DNA of 49,673 bases from Anaerolineae bacterium (GCA_022826865.1 JAJDUC010000080.1:1-49673); one strand, 5' to 3'; shown: positions 8,148 to 16,418, counted from the stretch's first letter. The notes: generated from the letters alone by a model not told the origin. Made by a program: numbers and translations.

Positions 8148-9440
8148 ATGACCCGCATAGACGAGCGACTGATGCGTAATCCCCTCACGATCTTTCTGGT
8201 TGTCTTGGTGATTCCCATTGCTGGCGCCTTGTTCAGCGAGCTGGTTATGTTCGACTTGCCCGGAAACGAGGTGCAGCAACTGCTCGCCTTCATGACGGTG
8301 ACCGGTATAACCAGTTCGCTTTTGTCTTATGCCTTTTATCGGCTGGGCGTACTCGAATGGTTTCGCAGTTTGCGCTGGGCGATCTGGATGGTGATCGCGC
8401 TCTTGGTGCTGATGATCTTTCTCAATGTCTGGGTGATCGCGCGCTTCACCTTCATCCAAAGCCACTATCTCACGCTGACATCGGTCCTGCTGATTTTCGC
8501 TGGCCTGTCCGCCTTGACGATCGGCTTCTTCGCTTCCAAGACCATGACCGACCGTCTGAGCAAGCTGCATGAGGCGACGCAGGCGCTGGCGCGGCGGGAT
8601 TTCACCACCCGTCTGGGTATTTCCGGCAATGACGAAATCGCGCAATTGGCGAATACTTTCAACGACATGGCGCGCAGCCTGCAAGAAGTGGAGGAGCAGA
8701 AACGGCAACTGGAAGAGACGCGCCGAGATTTGACCGCCTGGGTCTCGCATGACTTGCGGACGCCACTGACGTCCATGCGCGTTATGATCGAAGCGATTCT
8801 GGATGGCGTCGTAAAAGATGAAGAGACGGTGCAGCGTTACCTGGATAACAGCCGCGCCGAAATCGAACACCTCAGCGAATTGATCGACGATCTCTTTGAG
8901 TTGGCGCAATTGGATGTCGGCCATCTCCAGCTTAATTTGCAGCGGGCGTCGATCAGCGATCTGATCTCGGATACCTTGGGCAGCATGATGGCGAAGGCGG
9001 AGCAACAGCGCATCACGCTCAAAGGTGAAGTCGCCGAAGATGTGGACCTCATCCAAATGGCGCCGGACAAGATTCAGCGCGTTCTGACGAACCTGGTGGA
9101 TAACGCGATCAAATACACGGGCAGCGGCGAGGCCGTTACCCTGCGCGCCTGGCGCGGCGGCGACGAGATCCGCATCGACATCCACAACGGCGGTTCCTAC
9201 ATTCCGGAGGATGTGCTGCCGCGCCTTTTCGAGAGTTTCTACCGCGGCGAAGGCTCGCGCATGCGCGGCGACGACGGCGACCGCGGGACCGGGCTCGGCC
9301 TCGCCATTGCGCGCGGCTTCATCGAGGCGCACGGCGGGCGCATCTGGGCGACGAGCGTCGAAGGCGAGGGCGCCACTTTCAGCTTCAGCCTGCCGCAGGG
9401 ACAGGTTTTTGATCCCGACGTACCCGATAGAATCCCTTAA
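8148..9440 (+). CDS. HAMP-containing sensor histidine kinase
   Basis: Membrane kinase of 430 aa. About four hydrophobic segments occupy residues 10-140 with little periplasmic sequence, so the stimulus may be sensed in or at the membrane. A HAMP domain follows (KTMTDRLSKLHEATQALARRD onward), then a coiled linker, the H-box with H201 in WVSHDLRTPL, an N-box (NLVDNAIKYT), a G1 box (DIHNGG) and a GTGLGLAIARG G2 box. It autophosphorylates and passes phosphate to the regulator encoded 17 nt upstream. Length and domain order are typical. Confidence 0.95.
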   Translation: MTRIDERLMRNPLTIFLVVLVIPIAGALFSELVMFDLPGNEVQQLLAFMTVTGITSSLLSYAFYRLGVLEWFRSLRWAIWMVIALLVLMIFLNVWVIARFTFIQSHYLTLTSVLLIFAGLSALTIGFFASKTMTDRLSKLHEATQALARRDFTTRLGISGNDEIAQLANTFNDMARSLQEVEEQKRQLEETRRDLTAWVSHDLRTPLTSMRVMIEAILDGVVKDEETVQRYLDNSRAEIEHLSELIDDLFELAQLDVGHLQLNLQRASISDLISDTLGSMMAKAEQQRITLKGEVAEDVDLIQMAPDKIQRVLTNLVDNAIKYTGSGEAVTLRAWRGGDEIRIDIHNGGSYIPEDVLPRLFESFYRGEGSRMRGDDGDRGTGLGLAIARGFIEAHGGRIWATSVEGEGATFSFSLPQGQVFDPDVPDRIP

Positions 9441-9453
9441 TGGTTAGCTGTAT

Positions 9454-9479
9454 ATCGCTTCTGGTGTTACAGAACCGAT
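9454..9479. terminator. Imperfect inverted repeat after kinase gene, possible terminator
   Basis: The arms ATCGCTTCTG and CAGAACCGAT pair with one mismatch around a GTGTTA loop. It lies between the kinase stop and the next gene. No T-run follows, so termination is only one possibility. Confidence 0.35.
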
Positions 9480-9513
9480 AAAGAATCGATCACAGCAAAA
9501 TTGTGGAGTCAAC

Positions 9514-10272
9514 ATGAAAAAGATTACCGTCATGGTTGTGATTCTTTTGGCTTTGCTTTTGAGCAGAGTCACAGCCCAAGAGCAAGAGGGAGATCTTCTT
9601 GGCGCCCTTGTCAAAGTTGTAAATGACGTTGCGGCTTCAGCTGTGGCGCAGGCCGTGAGTGTGGAATTATCTAATTTCCAAGCTCTTTCTGGCCTGGAAA
9701 GCCAGGTCAAGAACGCAGCCGATACTATAGCGGGAGTGGGAAGCCAGGTCAGGAATGCGGCTGATACTATAGCGAGAGTGGGAAGTCAGGTAAGAGCCGG
9801 CACCGAATCCGTTGCTGAAGTGGGAAGCGAGGTAAGAGCCGGCGCCGAAAACTTGGCGGAAGCAGGAAGCCGGGTTAGAACCGGCGCCGATACCCTTACG
9901 GCAGGCATAAGCGCTGCGGTAGCGGAAATCCCGGACAAATTTGTCGGACAGTTTCGGATCTTAATTCAAACTCTGGCCGCACTCCTCGTTTTAGCCCTGG
10001 TCGGATTTCTAGCTGGATTGCTGATAGGGATCCAACGCGGCGAAATCTTCGGCTGTGGAATCCTTGTCGGCGTCGGTCTCATAGCCGCTCTCCTGGCTGG
10101 GAGCAACTTGGGGGCGGGAGCCGGGCTTGTCGCCGCGATTGCCACTGGAATCGTCATTCCCTTCGCCGGCACCGCCATCGCGATATTCGCATTTGAAGCG
10201 GCGCGGCATTGGCTCGCCCTGCTGCGGTCGCTTTCCGCGAGTATCCGAAATGTCTTAAATCGGTCCGCTTAG
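9514..10272 (+). CDS. Membrane protein with five tandem 14-residue repeats, unknown function
   Basis: A 252-aa protein I do not recognise. It starts with a hydrophobic signal-like segment (about 4-20, cut possible after VTAQ). Five consecutive 14-residue units follow (63-132): SQVKNAADTIAGVG, SQVRNAADTIARVG, SQVRAGTESVAEVG, SEVRAGAENLAEAG, SRVRTGADTLTAGI. The spacing equals two heptads, suggesting an extended amphipathic helix. The C-terminal half has three or four glycine-rich membrane segments (about 150-240). The gene starts 73 nt after the kinase gene and is followed by another small membrane protein. It may act at the cell envelope, anchored by its C-terminus, but nothing fixes a function. 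Confidence 0.8.
   Translation: MKKITVMVVILLALLLSRVTAQEQEGDLLGALVKVVNDVAASAVAQAVSVELSNFQALSGLESQVKNAADTIAGVGSQVRNAADTIARVGSQVRAGTESVAEVGSEVRAGAENLAEAGSRVRTGADTLTAGISAAVAEIPDKFVGQFRILIQTLAALLVLALVGFLAGLLIGIQRGEIFGCGILVGVGLIAALLAGSNLGAGAGLVAAIATGIVIPFAGTAIAIFAFEAARHWLALLRSLSASIRNVLNRSA
9700..9909 (+). repeat. Five tandem 42-bp coding repeats (14 codons each)
   Basis: The first two units are very similar at DNA level (GCCGATACTATAGCG versus GCTGATACTATAGCG). Later units diverge while keeping the S-x-V-R/K and A/G spacing. This points to expansion by duplication followed by selection on the protein. Confidence 0.85.
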
Positions 10273-10444
10273 GTCGATCGCGACAGTCTGAACCTATTTG
10301 CTCAGCTCAGTGAAAGCTCGTACTGCTGCATTTGCCGGCTGCGCTGCGCCGCAACGTTCGACAACAAGCTGGTATTCCAGCATAATGGAAGCATAGAATG
10401 TTTCTATTTGACTTGAATATGCAATCCTTAAAAAGGAGACGTGC

Positions 10445-10867
10445 ATGAGCAATAACGCGAATGACAAAAAATGGTACGAGAGAGTAGGAGTCGTGACCGG
10501 GCTCGGGGTCCTGATCGGTATCGTATTCGGCTTGGGACGAAACGACTTGCTCTTCGGCATTGTGACGGGCTTTTTCTTGGGCCTGGGGGTTCCCTTAGGC
10601 GCTCTCGGGGCGCGGTTGTATAGCAGCCGCAGCGCTGACCAAGGCAATGTGTTGGTGATGGCGCTCGTATTGGCGATTGTGGCTGGTGTTGTTGTCACCA
10701 TCCTCTCCTCGGCAATTGGCGGAATACTGGAAAGCGTTCAAGAGTTGGTGGCCAATATTCTGGAGACCGCCCTGAATAGTGGCTCGGATGTTGTCTGGGG
10801 TATCGCGATAGGCATTGGAACTGCCGTGGGCGCTGGCCTGCGCGCGATATTTGGCAAGAAGGGTTAA
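10445..10867 (+). CDS. Small glycine-rich integral membrane protein, unknown function
   Basis: A 140-aa protein of unknown role, with a strong ribosome-binding site (AAAGGAGA) before its ATG. It has a short polar N-terminus, a hydrophobic hairpin (about 17-58, containing GRNDLLFGIVTGFFLG), a short polar loop (SSRSADQGN), another long hydrophobic stretch (64-95) and a final glycine-rich helix before a basic tail (FGKKG). It resembles the protein at 11622-12059 in the order and spacing of these parts, including the xRDLIFG/NDLLFG segment, so the two are probably paralogues. It lies downstream of the two-component genes on the same strand. Confidence 0.78.
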   Translation: MSNNANDKKWYERVGVVTGLGVLIGIVFGLGRNDLLFGIVTGFFLGLGVPLGALGARLYSSRSADQGNVLVMALVLAIVAGVVVTILSSAIGGILESVQELVANILETALNSGSDVVWGIAIGIGTAVGAGLRAIFGKKG

Positions 10868-11134
10868 TCACAAGGTTGAACTGAGGCGCCCTGGCGACAG
10901 AAAACGCCACGTGAAAAACCGCGCCATATCATGCCCTATGAGTCTCCCCCGACTGTGACAGTTTACGCGACTCGTTGCGATTGGGGAGATTGTCACATGG
11001 CTATGCAGTTTTTGTCTAACAAGAAATCTCGCTATTGGGCGCGCTACGTTCTTGATGCCACGGGGCAGGGGCGAAGTGGAGCGGCTTCCAAATTTTTAAA
11101 ACTGCTGTTGATTGGCTGAGACCACAGCAAGCGC

Positions 11135-11521
11135 CTATTCCACCAGCAGATAGCACTCGTCCAGCCGCCATTCCTCCAATTCAATCCCGTGCTCGCTCAT
11201 GAATTTGCGCGAGGGCGCGCTGTGCTCCCAGCTTGCGCCGATGATCACGCGCGGTATCTGGTATCTCACGATGGCGCCGGCGCACATCAAGCAGGGGAAT
11301 GCGGTGGTGTAGAGCACGGTATCGGCGTAGCTCTCCTGCAAGCCGGCCGCTTTGATCGCTTCCATCTCGCCGTGGCTGAGCGGGTCGTTGTTTTGGATCA
11401 TCAGATTCCGTCCGCGACCGATGACCACTCCTCCGCGCACGAGCGCCGCGCCAAAGGGGCTGCCGCCTTCCGCTTTGGTCGCCTTGGCTTCTTCAATCGC
11501 CAGCGCCATGAACTTATCCAT
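11135..11521 (-). CDS. Zinc-dependent nucleobase/nucleoside deaminase, yeast cytosine deaminase-like
   Basis: CDA-fold deaminase of about 128 aa. Zinc ligands and the catalytic acid are H50 and E52 (SHGEMEAIK) and C77/C80 (PCLMCAGAI). Flanking sequence (SPFGAALV, YTTAFPCLMC, YQIPRVIIG, and DEC near the C-terminus) recalls, from memory, fungal cytosine deaminase more than TadA; guanine or another base remains possible. Longer starts exist (TTG at 11566, ATG at 11545). I chose the ATG at 11521 because MDKFMALAIEEA begins like family members and GGAAGCGAG lies upstream. It would release ammonia from salvaged bases, which fits the nucleoside-type transporter at 22069-29798. Confidence 0.88.
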   Translation of the reverse strand: MDKFMALAIEEAKATKAEGGSPFGAALVRGGVVIGRGRNLMIQNNDPLSHGEMEAIKAAGLQESYADTVLYTTAFPCLMCAGAIVRYQIPRVIIGASWEHSAPSRKFMSEHGIELEEWRLDECYLLVE

Positions 11522-11621
11522 AAAATTCTCGCTTCCCGCTAACATGGCGAAATTCTTCACAGCCAATTATAATCGCCGCAGAAAATATGTGAACTGATTC
11601 CAGGCAAATAAGGAGATGAAC

Positions 11622-12059
11622 ATGAATGAAGACGCGCACAAAGGTTTGCAAGATTTGAGCAAGAACAGGCATGGGCTGCTTTCTGTCGCTGGCATCGTCG
11701 TCTGCGTACTGCTGGCGCTGGTACTGGGGCGCGATTTGATTTTTGGGCTGGTGATGGGCACGGTGCTCGCTTCCGGCATGAATTTGGGCCGGCACATTGC
11801 GGGGCAAATCGCAGCCAACGCGCCAGCCGAGCATCTGTCGGTCGCGAATGTGGTTGGCACGTTTATCGCCGCGGTCATCATCGCTGTGTTCACGGCGATC
11901 ATTTTGGGGGCGATACAAAGCGCGGTGGATGTCAGCCCGATGCCAGACGATGATATTATCGCCCAGATCGTCAAGTCATTCTTTGATAGCGCCGCTGCGA
12001 TCGCGGTGGCTGCCGGCGTGATCGCGGGCGGCTGGAGTCATCGGGTAGGCTCGGCCTAG
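11622..12059 (+). CDS. Small integral membrane protein, probable paralogue of the 10445 gene
   Basis: About 145 aa, unknown function. AAGGAG ends one base before the ATG at 11616 but lies 6 nt before the ATG at 11622, so 11622 is the likely start. Two hydrophobic helices (about 20-60) contain LVLGRDLIFGLVMGTVLASG, close to a segment of the 10445 product. Then come a polar loop, a long hydrophobic segment (AAVIIAVFTAIILGAI), an acidic loop (PMPDDD) and a last helix. It starts divergently from the deaminase gene, with about 100 nt between the two starts. Confidence 0.78.
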   Translation: MNEDAHKGLQDLSKNRHGLLSVAGIVVCVLLALVLGRDLIFGLVMGTVLASGMNLGRHIAGQIAANAPAEHLSVANVVGTFIAAVIIAVFTAIILGAIQSAVDVSPMPDDDIIAQIVKSFFDSAAAIAVAAGVIAGGWSHRVGSA

Positions 12060-12097
12060 CGGCGCCGGCCAGCCGCCCAAAATTCATCCTGCCCATC

Positions 12098-12124
12098 GGG
12101 CAATCCACCGGGTCGCCCCTGCCA
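12098..12124. repeat. Degenerate REP-like palindrome
   Basis: GGGCAATCC...GGGTCGCCCCTGCC keeps the GGGC/CGCCCCT ends of the family, but the stem is imperfect. It lies between the membrane-protein gene and the TetR promoter. Confidence 0.45.
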
Positions 12125-12167
12125 GCCTATTTCAACCGAATTGGAGCCCTACCGTCGTGACCGCATA

Positions 12168-12195
12168 TTGCAATTGCGGCTCTTTACGCTATTCT
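12168..12195 (+). promoter_or_regulatory. Candidate sigma70 promoter of the tetR-men operon
   Basis: TTGCAA (12168-12173), a 16-nt spacer and TATTCT (12190-12195). The -10 box and the predicted start (about 12202) fall inside the large palindrome, the usual arrangement for autorepression. Confidence 0.55.
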
Positions 12196-12230
12196 CACAA
12201 TACTGACCAGTCAGTATTGTGAGAATAGCG
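12187..12230. promoter_or_regulatory. Perfect 44-bp palindrome, probable TetR operator
   Basis: Two identical 21-bp arms (12187-12207 and 12210-12230) are inverted around a CA centre, with TGACCAGTCA in the middle. The right arm ends on the G of the GTG start codon of the TetR gene. TetR-family proteins typically bind such palindromes next to their own gene. The palindrome would also fold in RNA over the start codon. Confidence 0.8.
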
Positions 12231-12823
12231 TGGGCGAAACCGCGAACGACAAACCTTCCACCCGCGAGCGCATCCTCGACGCCGCGCTGAATATCTTTAG
12301 CGCCAAGGGCTTCCATGACACCAAGCTGGATGAGATCGTCGCCGAAGCCAGTATCAGCAAAGGCTCGATCTATTTCCACTTCCCCAACAAGGAAAAGCTG
12401 TTTATCGCGCTGGTGGACCAGTTCGCCGACCTGATTGAGCGGCGCGCCAGCGAAGCCATCGCCAAGGAGAGACAAGGCATCTTGCGCGTGCAAGTCGCCT
12501 TGGAAGCGGTTCTGGAGACATTTGGCCGATATCGGCGGCCCGCCAAGCTGCTGTTGGTGCAGGCGGTAGGGCTGGGCACAGTTTTTGAGCGCAAGCGCAT
12601 GGAAGTCAACGATCGTTTCGCCCTGCTCATCAAGACCTACCTTGATGAAGCCGTTGCCGACGGCTCCATTGCCCCGGTGAATACACATATTGTCTCACAT
12701 GCCTGGATGGGCGCGATCTACAGCGTCGTCATCCAGTGGGTTTATACCGGCGAACCGAACAAGGGCGAAATCATGAATGCGCTGCTGCCGCTGCTGCTCA
12801 AAAGCGTCGGCTATCAGGATTGA
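12230..12823 (+). CDS. TetR/AcrR-family transcriptional regulator
   Basis: One-component regulator of 197 aa. The N-terminal helix-turn-helix (about 10-57) shows TRERILDAALNIFSAKGFHDTKLDEIV followed by ISKGSIYFHFPNKEKLF, which is diagnostic. The C-terminal two-thirds is a helical ligand and dimer domain with no family-specific motif. The start is GTG at 12230, abutting a perfect palindrome; no ribosome-binding site is visible. Its stop lies 2 nt before menF, so regulator and menaquinone genes are probably cotranscribed and autoregulated. The inducer is unknown. Confidence 0.93.
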   Translation: MGETANDKPSTRERILDAALNIFSAKGFHDTKLDEIVAEASISKGSIYFHFPNKEKLFIALVDQFADLIERRASEAIAKERQGILRVQVALEAVLETFGRYRRPAKLLLVQAVGLGTVFERKRMEVNDRFALLIKTYLDEAVADGSIAPVNTHIVSHAWMGAIYSVVIQWVYTGEPNKGEIMNALLPLLLKSVGYQD

Positions 12824-12825
12824 GC

Positions 12826-14202
12826 ATGGACGCTGCGCGCTTCCCTCAGGTCGCATTCGATCAGCGCTACGGCCGCTTGCTCAGTTGCAGCGTCCCCTGC
12901 AGTGGGCTCAGTGTCACCCGCTTTCTGGCTGCGGCCGAGGGCCAGCCCCGCTTCTACTGGGCAAAGCGCGGCGGGTCCATAGCTGGCGTCGGCGCCGCCG
13001 TTGAACTCATGGCTTGGGGCGAGGAGCGCTACAGGAAGATCGAAAGCGATGCGCGCGATCTGTTTGCCGGCGCGTATATCGTCGATGGCGGGAACAGGCA
13101 GGCAGGGCCGCGCCTCTTTGGGGGCTTCGCCTTTCGCAGCGATTTTGCGCTGGATAACACTTGGTCTATCTATACCCCAGCCTTCTTCGTCTTGCCGCAC
13201 TATCAACTGCTATGCAGCGGCGGACAGACCTGGCTGACGATTAATGCGCAGATCCCGCAGGACGAAGGGCCCGAGCCGCTGATCCCCGACCTGCAGGCGG
13301 CGCTGACGGAAAAAATCAACAGTCTGAAAGCCGATACGCGGCGCCCGGCCGCCGCTCAAAGCGCCGTCATCAGCGTCGATTACCCAATGAGCCGCTCGGC
13401 CTGGGCCCAGATGCTTGCGGAAGCGACCAGTCGCATTCATGCCGGCGAACTGACGAAGGTCGTCTTGGCGCGCGCGGCGGAATTGCGCTTTGCCGGGCGG
13501 ATCAAACTGCTGCCCATCTTGCGCCACCTGGCAAGACATTACGCCGATTGTTATCGCTTTCTCTTTGAACCGCGCCCGAATTATGCCTTCTATGGCGCGT
13601 CGCCGGAGCTGCTGGCCTCGGCGCAGCGCCGGCGCATGCAGACTATGGCTTTGGCCGGCAGCATCGGTCGCGGTTGCGACGCCGCCGCTGACCGCGCGCT
13701 CGGCCAAGACCTGCTGAACAATGCGAAAGAAGTCCACGAACACGACATTGTCCTCCAGAAAATGCGCGAACGCCTGACAGCGCTGGCCCGCTCCTTGTCC
13801 GTTTCAAGCACCCGCTTGCTTAAACTGAGCAACATCCAGCACCTGTGCACAGACATCCATGCTGAGTTGCGCAGCGATCTGGGCATCTTGCCAATCGTGG
13901 AGGCGCTGCATCCCACGCCGGCGCTGGGTGGCGACCCGCGCGAAAAGGCCGTCCAGTTGATCCGCGCGCTTGAGCCCATTCCGCGTGGCTGGTATGGCGC
14001 GCCGGTCGGCTGGATCGACGCGCGGCTGGATGGCGAATTCGCCGTGGCCATCCGCTCCGCCGTGGCGCAGGAAGCCCGCGCCTGGATCTACGCCGGCGCC
14101 GGCATCGTCGCCGGAAGCCAGCCCGATCGCGAATGGGAGGAATCCGAGCTCAAATTCCGACCCATGCTCGACGCGCATGCCGACAGGCAACACATGTCTT
14201 AA
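12826..14202 (+). CDS. menF: Isochorismate synthase
   Basis: Converts chorismate to isochorismate, the first committed step of menaquinone synthesis; about 458 aa and cytoplasmic. The C-terminal chorismate-binding domain (about 185-450) shows LTKVVLARA, AGSIGRG, NAKEVHEHDIVLQKM, HPTPALGGDPREKA, WYGAPVGWID and GAGIVAGSQPDREWEESELK, all hallmarks of the isochorismate/anthranilate synthase family. The reading opens earlier (12736) inside the TetR gene; the ATG at 12826, just after the TetR stop, is the natural start. Salicylate or siderophore synthases share this fold, but menD, menB, menE and menH downstream settle the role. Confidence 0.95.
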   Translation: MDAARFPQVAFDQRYGRLLSCSVPCSGLSVTRFLAAAEGQPRFYWAKRGGSIAGVGAAVELMAWGEERYRKIESDARDLFAGAYIVDGGNRQAGPRLFGGFAFRSDFALDNTWSIYTPAFFVLPHYQLLCSGGQTWLTINAQIPQDEGPEPLIPDLQAALTEKINSLKADTRRPAAAQSAVISVDYPMSRSAWAQMLAEATSRIHAGELTKVVLARAAELRFAGRIKLLPILRHLARHYADCYRFLFEPRPNYAFYGASPELLASAQRRRMQTMALAGSIGRGCDAAADRALGQDLLNNAKEVHEHDIVLQKMRERLTALARSLSVSSTRLLKLSNIQHLCTDIHAELRSDLGILPIVEALHPTPALGGDPREKAVQLIRALEPIPRGWYGAPVGWIDARLDGEFAVAIRSAVAQEARAWIYAGAGIVAGSQPDREWEESELKFRPMLDAHADRQHMS

Positions 14203-14671
14203 CCACAAAGGGCACAAAGAATTCTCTATGGCAGAAAGGAGGACTTAGACGCAATGAACGGCGAGATTCGGGAACGATTATCATATCGAATCATTGGCGC
14301 GGCAATTGAGGTTCACAAGCATTTGGGACCTGGACTGCTAGAAAGTGTATATGAGGCGGCGCTATGTGCGGAGCTGAGGCTGCGGGAAATTAACTTTGAG
14401 CGTCAAAAGCGCATTCGCATTAACTACAAGGAACAAGACCTGGGTTACCATGTCGTAGATCTGGTCGTCGAGAATCGCGCGATTGTCGAAGTCAAATCAG
14501 TGGAGGCGCTCGCAAAGGTACACACGGCACAGTTGCTGACATACCTAAGGCTGACTGGTCTCAGCGCCGGGCTGCTGCTCAACTTTAATGAAACTACACT
14601 TACCGAGGGTGTAAAGAGGGTACTGTTATAGACAGGTCTTTGTGTCCTTCGTGTCTTTGAGTCTTTGTGGT
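14201..14671. mobile_element. GxxExxY cassette bounded by ACCACAAAG inverted repeats, inserted in the men operon
   Basis: Left end AACCACAAAGGGCACAAAG (14201-14219) and right end 14638-14671, whose reverse complement begins ACCACAAAGACTCAAAGAC, enclose one small gene. The outer nine bases match exactly; inside, CACAAAG-like units recur. The left end starts on the last two bases of the menF stop codon and the right end stops just before menD. No transposase is present. Confidence 0.65.
14254..14631 (+). CDS. GxxExxY family protein
   Basis: A 125-aa protein of the GxxExxY family, named for the motif seen here in GPGLLESVYE. It also has VHKHLG before it, DLVVENRAIVEVKSVE in the middle (a D...E-x-K arrangement like PD-(D/E)XK nucleases) and LNFNE near the end. 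The family is widespread and of unproven function; a nuclease-like fold is inference. It interrupts the men operon between menF and menD and is enclosed by ACCACAAAG-type repeats, an association I recall from other genomes. An AAAGGAGG stretch upstream serves as ribosome-binding site. It is probably a passenger unrelated to quinone synthesis. Confidence 0.9.
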   Translation: MNGEIRERLSYRIIGAAIEVHKHLGPGLLESVYEAALCAELRLREINFERQKRIRINYKEQDLGYHVVDLVVENRAIVEVKSVEALAKVHTAQLLTYLRLTGLSAGLLLNFNETTLTEGVKRVLL

Positions 14672-14687
14672 GAAAAGGCGATTTCCT

Positions 14688-16418
14688 GTGCCTAATCCAA
14701 ACACGCTGTTCGCCAATAGTTTCATAGATGCCTTGGTCGCCGCTGGGCTGCGGCGGGTATGTATTGCGCCGGGGTCGCGGCATACGTCTCTGGCGCTGGC
14801 GCTGGCGCGTCACCGCGAGTCAATCGAAATCTATTCGCTCCTGGACGAGCGCAGCGCCGCCTTCTTCGCCCTTGGTCTGGCTTTGGGCTCGGCTGAGCCG
14901 GCCGGGCTGGTCTGCACCTCGGGCTCGGCGGCGGCCAACTTCTTTCCGGCAATTGTCGAGGCGCAGCAGTCGCGCCTGCCTCTGATTGTGCTGAGCGCCG
15001 ACCGACCGCATGAGCGACGCTACAGCGGCGCCAACCAGACCATCGACCAGATCAAGCTATTCGGCGACTACGTCGACTACTTTGTGGACGCGCCTCTGCC
15101 GGAGGCGAATCCGCCAGCGCTCGCGCGGCGCAATCTCCAGACCCTGGCGGCCCGCGCCGTCAACATCGCCGAGCGGAGGCGCGCTGTCGTGCATATCAAC
15201 CTGCCTTTCCGCAAGCCCTTTGAGCCGGGCGCGGACGACGCCGGTTGGCACGAGATCGACAGAAGCGCGCCGACGCAGTTCTTGCGGAGACCGCCGCCGG
15301 GGGCGAGCGGGCTGGCTGATGTGTTGAGCGCCGAACTGCGGGCGCGCCCGGGCCTCATTTATTTCGGCCATGGCGCTTGCCGCAGCGAAGCGGAACGCGC
15401 CGCGCTCGGGCCTTGGGCGCGGCGCTTGTCCGCGATCACCGGTTATCCGATCTTAGCTGAATTCAGCTCGAACATGCGCAGCCGCGACGCCATCGCGACA
15501 TACGAATGCCTGATTGAATCAGAGGCGGTCGACATGTCAGAAGTCGAGGTTGTGATTCGCTTTGGCGCGCCACCTTTGCCATCCAACATGAGCGAGTTTC
15601 TGGCGCGGGCGCGCCTGCGCGCGCACATCTTCTGTAGCCGCGACGGCGCATGGGCGGATGACAGCCACAGCGTCAGCCATCATTTGACCATGGATCCGCA
15701 AACTGTGTCGACGGCGGAATGGGGCGCCTTCGAGCCGGCGCCGGGCGACTGGTCCAGGCAATGGTCGCGCGCCGCCGGCGTCGCCGGGGCGGTCATCGCG
15801 GAAGAGATCGGAACCGGCGCTTATTTTGATGGCGCGGCGCTATATGATCTGGTCGATCTGCTTCCCGCAGGCAGTACGCTCTTCGCGGGCAACAGCTTGC
15901 CGATTCGGCATCTGGACCAGTTCGGGCTGTCGACTGACAAAGCGATATGGGCTTTGGCGAATCGTGGCGCCTCCGGCATTGATGGCAACGTCTCGAGCGC
16001 ATTGGGCGCGGGGGCGGCCCGGCGCCGCTCGCCGTTGGTGGCCGTTCTCGGGGACATTACGCTATACCACGACATGAACGGACTGCTGGCGATTCGACGC
16101 TGCGACATTCCGCTGACGCTGGTTCTGCTCAACAACAACGGCGGCGGCATATTCCACCGGCTGCCAGTGCGTGGCTTTGAACCGCATTTCAGCGATTATT
16201 TTCTAACGCCGCACGGCCTTGACTTCGCGCTGGTGGCCGAATTGTATGGCCTGGATTATGTCCGGGCGGACGACCGCGCCGCCTTTCGCCGCGCCCTTAG
16301 CCGCTCGGTCGGCGGCGGCGCTTCGACGCTCATCGAAGTCCGTACGGACGCGGTCGCTGATCTGAAGCGGAGGCGCGACATCATGACGTCGGTTTATGAC
16401 CGGCTGCGCAAAGGATAA
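14688..16418 (+). CDS. menD: 2-succinyl-5-enolpyruvyl-6-hydroxy-3-cyclohexene-1-carboxylate synthase
   Basis: Thiamine-diphosphate enzyme joining 2-oxoglutarate and isochorismate, about 576 aa. The N-terminal domain has PNTLFANSFIDALVAAG, APGSRHTSLALA and DERSAAFFALG, where the glutamate should activate the cofactor. The C-terminal cofactor motif is GDITLYHDMNGLL...NNNGGGIFHRLP. Two GTG starts are possible: 14667 lies inside the cassette end repeat, while 14688 has AAAGG about 9 nt upstream and begins with the family-like PNPNTLFA, so I prefer 14688. The insertion of the cassette may have replaced its original leader. Confidence 0.95.
   Translation: MPNPNTLFANSFIDALVAAGLRRVCIAPGSRHTSLALALARHRESIEIYSLLDERSAAFFALGLALGSAEPAGLVCTSGSAAANFFPAIVEAQQSRLPLIVLSADRPHERRYSGANQTIDQIKLFGDYVDYFVDAPLPEANPPALARRNLQTLAARAVNIAERRRAVVHINLPFRKPFEPGADDAGWHEIDRSAPTQFLRRPPPGASGLADVLSAELRARPGLIYFGHGACRSEAERAALGPWARRLSAITGYPILAEFSSNMRSRDAIATYECLIESEAVDMSEVEVVIRFGAPPLPSNMSEFLARARLRAHIFCSRDGAWADDSHSVSHHLTMDPQTVSTAEWGAFEPAPGDWSRQWSRAAGVAGAVIAEEIGTGAYFDGAALYDLVDLLPAGSTLFAGNSLPIRHLDQFGLSTDKAIWALANRGASGIDGNVSSALGAGAARRRSPLVAVLGDITLYHDMNGLLAIRRCDIPLTLVLLNNNGGGIFHRLPVRGFEPHFSDYFLTPHGLDFALVAELYGLDYVRADDRAAFRRALSRSVGGGASTLIEVRTDAVADLKRRRDIMTSVYDRLRKG

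Noticed and set aside
10931..11119. 62-aa open frame between the small membrane-protein gene and the deaminase gene
   Set aside because: No ribosome-binding site, no hydrophobic or motif pattern; left as unassigned intergenic sequence.
14667..14687. Upstream GTG start for menD
   Set aside because: It lies inside the cassette end repeat; the GTG at 14688 has better spacing to AAAGG and begins with the family-like PNPNTLFA.
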